Assembly (NCBI GenBank): GCA_029983705.1
Contig: JASBYZ010000059.1
Location: 1-8,714, forward strand
DNA: 8,714 nt
Direction: 5' to 3'
DNA from: Coriobacteriales bacterium
GTDB lineage: Bacteria; Actinomycetota; Coriobacteriia; Coriobacteriales; JAEZZM01
Made by a program: the position numbers and the translations under genes. Shown here piece after piece: positions 1-4,272 of this stretch. How positions within the stretch are numbered: the stretch's first letter is position 1; each line of letters begins with the position of its first letter. The notes below the pieces were generated by a model. The model had not been told where the DNA came from and made no database searches. It saw only the letters and a list, made by a program, of their open reading frames with translations.

Positions 1-546
1 TTGACGAAGGGCTTCTTCACGAAGGTACTGAACCATTTCTTTTTCGATTTTATCCGCAAGATCTGGAACGGTTTTTACATCCTCAAAGTGCTTAGCCACC
101 CATATATCATTGATAGCTGGAATAATGCGTTCTCTAATCTCTTGGAGCTCAATTTTTGAAGTAACTTCACCAAGTCCTTGGGCGAGGTGCGTAACGGTAG
201 TGCTTTCACCTGGTGATAGCTTGCATACTGCATCTTCAAAGTTTTGTGCAATCGCACCTACTCCAAGCTCAAGACCAAAATTTTCACCGGTAAGCTGGTC
301 TACAGCCACCTCACCCTTATGAGTCTCAAGTTTTAGGATAACTATATCTCCCAAGCGCGCCTGTCTTGGCTCAATAGTCTTGGTATCTGCTGTTCTGTAA
401 GCAAGCTCTTCAAGCTGTCTGTCAACCTCTGGCTTAGTTACCGTTTGTTTTGGTAAAACTACTTTGAGTGGCTCGTAGCTTGAAAGGCTAAACCTATAGC
501 TTCCATCAGGCATTTGTAGTGCGTCAGTTTTATTTAAGCTAGACAA
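1..546 (-). CDS. Trigger-factor-like FKBP peptidyl-prolyl isomerase lacking the ribosome-binding domain (partial, C-terminus off the left edge)
   Basis: Seen: an uninterrupted minus-strand frame of 182 codons runs from a TTG at 546-544 to the left edge. The start is chosen because AGGAG (553-557 on the minus strand) lies 6 bases upstream; the next in-frame Met is residue 12. Residues about 24-60 (YEPLKVVLPKQTVTKPEVD) resemble the trigger factor linker before the FKBP fold. Residues 61-140 follow the FKBP pattern, with RLGDIVILKLE, then FGLELGVGAIAQNFEDAV and a KLSPGE turn. From about 141 (IIPAINDIWVAKHFEDVKTV) the sequence matches the start of the trigger factor C-terminal chaperone domain. 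Family knowledge: trigger factor normally carries about 110 N-terminal residues with a GFRKGK-type ribosome-docking loop. That domain is absent here, and only 215 bases separate this start from the divergent lipoprotein. The usual IPGFE motif is AQNFE, so isomerase activity may be weak. No signal peptide is visible, so it is probably a cytosolic chaperone. It could be a tig paralogue rather than the main trigger factor. Confidence 0.8.
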   Translation of the reverse strand, partial: MSSLNKTDALQMPDGSYRFSLSSYEPLKVVLPKQTVTKPEVDRQLEELAYRTADTKTIEPRQARLGDIVILKLETHKGEVAVDQLTGENFGLELGVGAIAQNFEDAVCKLSPGESTTVTHLAQGLGEVTSKIELQEIRERIIPAINDIWVAKHFEDVKTVPDLADKIEKEMVQYLREEALRQ

Positions 547-552
547 GTGCTT

Positions 553-557
553 CTCCT
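553..557 (-). promoter_or_regulatory. Ribosome binding site fixing the TTG start at 546
   Basis: The minus strand reads AGGAG, 6 bases before TTG. No other in-frame start nearby has a comparable site, so this decides the unusual TTG initiation of the trigger-factor-like gene. Confidence 0.75.
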
Positions 558-559
558 AT

Positions 560-575
560 AAATCGATTTCGATTT
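560..575. repeat. Short perfect inverted repeat upstream of the trigger-factor-like gene
   Basis: AAATCGA-TT-TCGATTT is a perfect 7-base inverted repeat with a 2-base centre; it can also be read as two tandem CGATTT units. It ends three bases from the ribosome binding site of the minus-strand gene. A weak minus-strand -10-like TGTAAT (583-588) would place the transcription start at about its edge. This position suits an operator for a dimeric repressor, but no regulator is identified and chance is possible in AT-rich DNA. Confidence 0.4.
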
Positions 576-745
576 TTGTCACATTACATACTGCATACCC
601 AAGGACTCTTAAAAAATGTATAAAGCAGCCACATTCACAGTAAAAAGAAAATTTAAAAGAAGCTTAAGCCTTACTAAAGAGCCAGCTAATGACCCTCTTA
701 GAGCTCTTTCATTTTCTTTATAGTCTTCTCTATCACATAAATATT

Positions 746-752
746 GAGAGGA
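746..752 (+). promoter_or_regulatory. Ribosome binding site of the lipoprotein gene
   Basis: GAGAGGA lies 9 bases before the ATG at 762. It overlaps the alternative in-frame TTG at 744, which therefore cannot use it, supporting the later start. Confidence 0.6.
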
Positions 753-761
753 ATAGGTCTA

Positions 762-1970
762 ATGCATAGGCATCTTATAGTACTACTGAGCTTTTTGTTT
801 TTCTTGTTAACACTTGCTGGATGTGGCGGGACAAGTAATGAGGAGAGTTCAGATACAGCTCAAAAACAGAGCCTTGCTCTAGAAAAATCAAATAAAGCCT
901 TTGCACAAGACATGCAAGATACTGCATGTCGCATTAAATCTTTAGAGACACAAGAAGAAAAAATTAATCAAGAGATTAACAACTTAAAGCTCAAGCAGGG
1001 TGAGGCTGAATCCTTAATATCTCGTGAGAAAAATGGGCTTGCGCTTATGTCTCAAGGAAGACTAGTCGTCTCATACCCTGATGATAGACGAGTGCTCATG
1101 GAAGCGGATCCTTCCAAAGATAGTGTTTCTATATTTAGCACGTTAAATGTAAGTTCTGACATTACGACCCAAGGTTCACTACGTGCGCAAAGTCTTCAGG
1201 TATTGCAAAACATTAGTGCGCCAAGTTTTAGTGCTAATAATTTTTCTGTTAATGAGGCGGGGGAGTTAAGCGCTGCTCATTTGAGCGCGCCTGTAGCCAC
1301 ACTTAATACGGTCGAGGTAGGAGAGCTTTCAGCTGCTCAGAGCATATCAGCAAAACAAGCTCATATTGGCACCTTAAGCGTAGATAAGCTGGTGGTAAAA
1401 AATCAGGATAAGCAAGGTGCTAGATCAGAAGTGAAAAGTAACGTTATAGAGGAGCTCAAAACGCAACTTAATTCAAAAACTGAAGAACTTGATAAGAAAG
1501 TTCAAAAACTTGCGGAGTATATCGCCTCACGAGATAGTGATACACAAAACTACTTTGAGGAGCTCTCGGCTAAACGAGGGATAGTACAAGATCTCTCTGC
1601 TCAGTTTATCTCTCATGTAAAAGAACTTACGGCAGAAAATGTTCAGGCGAAAACACTTGATGTAAATCGTGTGAGTGCCAAAGAGCTCAGCGGAAGTTTA
1701 GATGGACTCTACCTTAGCCCAGAAAACTATGGGGAGGTAAGATTTAAGGCGCCTAAGGATAATGAGGTAAGCCACTTACAGCGTATACAGCTGCCAGTCC
1801 CCAAAAATACCTATGCCCTCTTTTTTGAGCAACCCTATAGCGCACACCAGCAGGGAGCAAAAATATCTAGCCTAAAATACGAGGGAAACTACTATCTTAT
1901 CTGTGAATACGATCCAAATCATAAAAACCCTCAGGATATTAGCCTCGTTTGGTATGTTTTATCGCGCTAA
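762..1970 (+). CDS. Predicted surface lipoprotein with two coiled coils and a serine/alanine-rich fibre-like repeat region; family not recognised
   Basis: A 402-residue protein. The ATG at 762 is preferred over the in-frame TTG at 744 because GAGAGGA (746-752) precedes it, and it gives a clean signal peptide: MHRH, a hydrophobic run (residues 5-19), then the lipobox LAGC with Cys21 as predicted lipid anchor. A polar GGTSNEESSD linker follows. Residues about 35-90 are Leu/Glu/Lys/Gln-rich with coiled-coil spacing. Residues about 95-214 carry repeats rich in LSA/ISA/FSA steps, including two copies of GELSAA about 20 residues apart. Residues about 224-269 form a second coiled coil, and 270-315 return to repeats (EELSAK, QDLSAQ, KELTAE, KELSGS). 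The last ~85 residues are Tyr/Pro-rich and look globular (YALFFEQPY, YYLICEYD, LVWYVLSR). This order of stalk, repetitive shaft, stalk and head resembles fibre or trimeric adhesin design, but that is an inference. Its role is unknown. It is transcribed divergently from the trigger-factor-like gene and stands 59 bases before the DUF554 gene. Confidence 0.8.
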   Translation: MHRHLIVLLSFLFFLLTLAGCGGTSNEESSDTAQKQSLALEKSNKAFAQDMQDTACRIKSLETQEEKINQEINNLKLKQGEAESLISREKNGLALMSQGRLVVSYPDDRRVLMEADPSKDSVSIFSTLNVSSDITTQGSLRAQSLQVLQNISAPSFSANNFSVNEAGELSAAHLSAPVATLNTVEVGELSAAQSISAKQAHIGTLSVDKLVVKNQDKQGARSEVKSNVIEELKTQLNSKTEELDKKVQKLAEYIASRDSDTQNYFEELSAKRGIVQDLSAQFISHVKELTAENVQAKTLDVNRVSAKELSGSLDGLYLSPENYGEVRFKAPKDNEVSHLQRIQLPVPKNTYALFFEQPYSAHQQGAKISSLKYEGNYYLICEYDPNHKNPQDISLVWYVLSR

Positions 1971-1990
1971 CTAATTATCAAAATATCGGC

Positions 1991-1996
1991 TATAAT
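1991..1996 (+). promoter_or_regulatory. Candidate -10 box for the DUF554 gene
   Basis: A consensus TATAAT lies 34 bases before the GTG start. No convincing -35 hexamer lies 16-18 bases upstream. If it is used, transcription would start near 2003, just before the palindrome at 2006-2020. Read-through from the lipoprotein gene is an alternative, since no terminator is visible between the two genes. Confidence 0.4.
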
Positions 1997-2005
1997 CTCA
2001 CAAAT

Positions 2006-2020
2006 CAATTAAATTAATTG
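2006..2020. repeat. Perfect 15-base AT-rich palindrome, possible operator
   Basis: CAATTAA-A-TTAATTG is a perfect inverted repeat with a one-base centre. It lies directly between the candidate TATAAT and the DUF554 ribosome binding site, where a bound dimeric repressor would block initiation. Its right half, AATTAATTG, recurs at 8330-8338 in the mazG leader. The operator role is inferred from position only. Confidence 0.4.
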
Positions 2021-2025
2021 GAGGG
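2020..2025 (+). promoter_or_regulatory. Ribosome binding site fixing the GTG start of the DUF554 gene
   Basis: GGAGGG lies 4 bases before GTG at 2030. The longer reading from TTG at 2018 would put this site inside the coding sequence, so GTG 2030 is preferred. Confidence 0.75.
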
Positions 2026-2029
2026 ATTT

Positions 2030-2782
2030 GTGCTCGGTGTACTTTTAAATGCGCTTGCAATTTTGCTGCTTACGGTAGTAGGTAAATTTTTAGGAAAAAT
2101 TTTTACAGAAAAGCTTAAAGATACGACCTTTAAAGCTCTTGGTCTTATGATTTTAGTTATAGGAATACAAATGGCGCTTGATGGTATGTCAAAGATGTCT
2201 CAAGGTGTCTACGGTGATTTTGCAAGTATCGTACTTGTATTTGCCTTGGTTATAGGTACTATTTTTGGTGTTTACTTAAAACTTCAAGAAGGTATGTACA
2301 ATATTGGAGTATTTTTTGAGCGCAAATTTTCTAAACAAGCCAAATCAGTAACGAGTGAACTTGCAGAAGGAGAGAAATCAAGTTTTGCCTCAGGCTTTGT
2401 AGCTGCCTCAGTTATCTTTTGTGCGGGAGCTATGGGTGTGCTCGGCTCAATTCAAGCAGGTCTTGGCGATCATTCAACACTCTTTTTAAAAGCAGCACTT
2501 GACGGTGCAACAGCCCTTATATTGGCGGCAGCCTTAGGCTGGGGAGTTGCACTCTCAGCTCTTTCGGTACTGGTCTACCAAGGTCTTATCGTAATTTTTG
2601 CAAGCCTTCTTGCTCCCTTTATTTCTCCTGATATGGTTGCAGGAATTGGAGCAGTTGGAGGCGTGATGATCATGGGCATTGGATTTAATATGCTTGGCTA
2701 TAAAGAGATTCCAATTATGCCAATGCTTCCTTCAATTATTTTGGTCGTAGCAGCTGCCTTTATTTTGAAGCTCTTCGTTTAG
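2030..2782 (+). CDS. DUF554 family integral membrane protein (YdfK/YqgA-like)
   Basis: A 250-residue polytopic membrane protein starting at GTG 2030. The N-terminus (MLGVLLNALAILLLTVVGK) is the first helix, matching the family's usual opening in which Asn-Ala follows a short hydrophobic run. Further hydrophobic spans lie at about 36-52, 65-84, 120-144, 152-196 (probably two helices), 202-222 and 230-250. The segment FCAGAMGVLGSIQAGLGD (residues 130-147) and the following LKAALDGATALILA are the most recognisable family signature. Family knowledge: DUF554 proteins are widespread inner-membrane proteins of uncertain function, sometimes called putative transporters; no substrate can be assigned. 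The 3' end overlaps nth on the opposite strand by 23 bases. The gene may be autonomous (TATAAT at 1991) or co-transcribed with the lipoprotein gene 59 bases upstream. Confidence 0.88.
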   Translation: MLGVLLNALAILLLTVVGKFLGKIFTEKLKDTTFKALGLMILVIGIQMALDGMSKMSQGVYGDFASIVLVFALVIGTIFGVYLKLQEGMYNIGVFFERKFSKQAKSVTSELAEGEKSSFASGFVAASVIFCAGAMGVLGSIQAGLGDHSTLFLKAALDGATALILAAALGWGVALSALSVLVYQGLIVIFASLLAPFISPDMVAGIGAVGGVMIMGIGFNMLGYKEIPIMPMLPSIILVVAAAFILKLFV

Positions 2783-3440
2783 CTTTTGGCTTTTTAAAAG
2801 CGCTTGGACAAATTTCAACCAGAGGACATATATCGCAGTGAGGATTTTTTGCGTCACAGACCTCTCTGCCAAACTGAACCCATTGGTAGTTTACGCTTGT
2901 CCAGTACTGCTCAGGTATAACTTTAAGTAAGTCATACTCTGCTTGTGCTGGAGTTTTCTTGTTGGTGAGCTTAAGTTTTGTAGCAATTCTAAACACGTGG
3001 GTGTCAACAGCAATACCCTCTACAATGCCAAATGCCATATTGAGGACTATATTTGCAGTTTTTCTGCCTACACCCGCAAGGGCAGTGAGCTCTTCCATGG
3101 TTTGAGGTACCTCTGCGCCATGTTCTGCAACCAGTTGCTGAGCACACTCTTTCGCATGTCTTGCCTTTGTTTTATAAAATCCAAGACTTTTAATGATTTG
3201 CTCAATATCTTCAAGGGGTGCTTGCGCTAAATCTATAGGACTTGGATAATGTGCAAAGAGTGTTGGCGTGACGTTATTTACCTGCTTGTCAGTTGTTTGA
3301 GCAGAAAGTAAAACGGCAATTAATAGTTGGTATGGATTTTCGTGGTTAAGTAGGATAGCTTTTCCCGGGTAGCGCTGGTCGATGCGTTTAACAGCCTCTG
3401 TGGTCCGTGCTTTTTTAGATGCAAGAGATTCTCTCGCCAT
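2760..3440 (-). CDS. nth: Endonuclease III, DNA glycosylase/AP lyase
   Basis: A 226-residue protein matching endonuclease III throughout. It removes oxidised pyrimidines from DNA and cleaves the abasic site by beta-elimination, starting base-excision repair. Visible hallmarks: NPYQLLIAVLLSAQTTDKQVN (starting at residue 35), the helix-hairpin-helix LAGVGRKTA (121-129) with the catalytic Lys127, the catalytic Asp146 in AVDTHVFR, and the C-terminal [4Fe-4S] loop with Cys195, 202, 205 and 211, exactly the C-X6-C-X2-C-X5-C spacing of the family. The start at 3440 is chosen because GGAGG lies 6 bases upstream and the protein then has normal length. An in-frame ATG at 3524 would add 28 residues of atypical sequence and run into mfd. 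A basic tail (KKPKAKRRASK) ends the protein. It is divergent from mfd across a 61-base gap, and its stop lies inside the convergent DUF554 gene. Confidence 0.95.
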   Translation of the reverse strand: MARESLASKKARTTEAVKRIDQRYPGKAILLNHENPYQLLIAVLLSAQTTDKQVNNVTPTLFAHYPSPIDLAQAPLEDIEQIIKSLGFYKTKARHAKECAQQLVAEHGAEVPQTMEELTALAGVGRKTANIVLNMAFGIVEGIAVDTHVFRIATKLKLTNKKTPAQAEYDLLKVIPEQYWTSVNYQWVQFGREVCDAKNPHCDICPLVEICPSAFKKPKAKRRASK

Positions 3441-3446
3441 GTAAAT

Positions 3447-3451
3447 CCTCC
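3447..3451 (-). promoter_or_regulatory. Ribosome binding site fixing the nth start at 3440
   Basis: The minus strand reads GGAGG within GGGGAGG, 6 bases before ATG. It rules out the longer reading that begins at 3524. Confidence 0.8.
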
Positions 3452-3474
3452 CCAACTGATACATTAGTAGTGTG

Positions 3475-3482
3475 TTTATAGT
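3475..3482. promoter_or_regulatory. Overlapping candidate -10 boxes of the divergent nth and mfd genes
   Basis: The plus strand reads TATAGT at 3477-3482, facing mfd; the minus strand reads TATAAA at 3480-3475, facing nth. They share four bases. CTGATA at 3456-3461 could be a poor -35 for mfd with a short 15-base spacer; no good -35 was found for nth. The pairing is plausible but weakly supported. Confidence 0.3.
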
Positions 3483-3501
3483 AACAAATGAAAGAAATTG
3501 A

Positions 3502-4272
3502 ATGTTAATACATCGACTGAGCAAACAACTTCAAAGCGCTAAATCATATCAAACAATTTTACAATTACTCTCAGAAGGCTCTGATGCAAGTTTGAGCCTT
3601 GCACAATCTGCAAGAGCTTTTGTGCTTTCTGCAATATATAGTGAAAATCCTCGTCCTATGCTTGTGGTAGTTCCGGGCGAGGAGAGCGCTAAGCGTTTTG
3701 TAGCAAATATGCAAAGTTTTTTGGGTAGAGATCAGATTCTTCATTTTGCTTCTCGTGAGAGCTATCCGTGGGATTCAGATGGCTCTGATGCCCAGCAGGT
3801 AGCAAAGCGTATTATGGCACTTGAGGCACTTGTGTCGGGTGAGCAAAAAGTGATGGTGTGCTCTTCAGCTGCGCTGCTTCGTCTGATGGCTCCACCAAGT
3901 AAGGATGCGCTCAGTTCTTTAAACTTAGTACTCGCACATGAATATGACTTAAGCGAGCTTATTGGCAGTTTGCTTTCTATGGGATACAGCTCTTTGGATG
4001 GGATAAAAGGTCCTGGTACCTTCATGCACAAAGGTGACACGCTTGAGATTTGGCCAGCGCAAGATCAGTCTCCGGTGAGGCTTGAATTTTTTGGCGATGA
4101 GCTCGAGCGAATCAGACGCATGATTGCAAAGACTGGACAGACCATTTCAGACTTAGAAGAAGTGGTGATGTATCCAGCAAATGAGCTTCACCTTACCGAT
4201 CAGGCTGTTCTCACGGCAAAAAAGCTCCTCTATAAAAAGGCTGAAAACGATGAAGAGCTTGACACGATTTAG
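3502..4272 (+). CDS. mfd: Mfd N-terminal fragment (UvrB-homology region)
   Basis: A 256-residue open frame. ATG 3502 directly follows an in-frame TGA at 3499-3501, so nothing longer is possible; the ribosome binding site is weak (GAAAG near 3490). Residues about 50-115 (MLVVVPGEESAKRF, then SYPWDSDGSDAQQVAKRIMAL) and about 166-215 (MGYSSLDGIKGPGTFMHKGD, LEIWPAQ, VRLEFFGDELERIRR) match the UvrB-like domains 1a/2/1b of Mfd, which bind UvrA. The fragment ends at ...EELDTI followed by TAG, in the middle of domain 1. On its own it could at most be an unstable UvrA-binding piece. Confidence 0.85.
   Translation: MLIHRLSKQLQSAKSYQTILQLLSEGSDASLSLAQSARAFVLSAIYSENPRPMLVVVPGEESAKRFVANMQSFLGRDQILHFASRESYPWDSDGSDAQQVAKRIMALEALVSGEQKVMVCSSAALLRLMAPPSKDALSSLNLVLAHEYDLSELIGSLLSMGYSSLDGIKGPGTFMHKGDTLEIWPAQDQSPVRLEFFGDELERIRRMIAKTGQTISDLEEVVMYPANELHLTDQAVLTAKKLLYKKAENDEELDTI

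Noticed and set aside
75..322. Short open frames on both strands within the trigger-factor-like gene
   Set aside because: The edge-truncated minus-strand frame reading 546 to 1 has clear family similarity and a ribosome binding site; these others are out of frame with it.
676..709. AAAGAGC...GCTCTTT inverted repeat and AGAGCTCT palindrome as a terminator
   Set aside because: The arms are 20 bases apart, no plus-strand gene lies upstream to be terminated, and the following sequence is not a clean U-run. It may be chance, or part of the lipoprotein gene's promoter region.
762..2782. Lipoprotein plus DUF554 membrane protein as a new two-gene surface system
   Set aside because: They are adjacent and co-oriented, but the DUF554 gene has its own candidate promoter and the family is widespread without such a lipoprotein. 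Adjacency alone does not support a joint function.
2768..2795. AAGCT-loop-AGCTT followed by T-rich sequence as a terminator of the DUF554 gene
   Set aside because: The stem is only five AT-rich base pairs and the T-run is interrupted by GGC, too weak to call.
2943..3230. Plus-strand open frame of 95 codons with many cysteines inside nth
   Set aside because: It lies wholly antisense to a well-conserved gene, has no ribosome binding site and no family resemblance; its composition is what the complement of nth would give.
4265..4272. Programmed -1 ribosomal frameshift in mfd
   Set aside because: The codons ACG ATT TAG do not form an X-XXY-YYZ slippery site, the T-run is only three bases, and no strong downstream stem or upstream Shine-Dalgarno stimulator is evident. 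Mfd is not known to need recoding.
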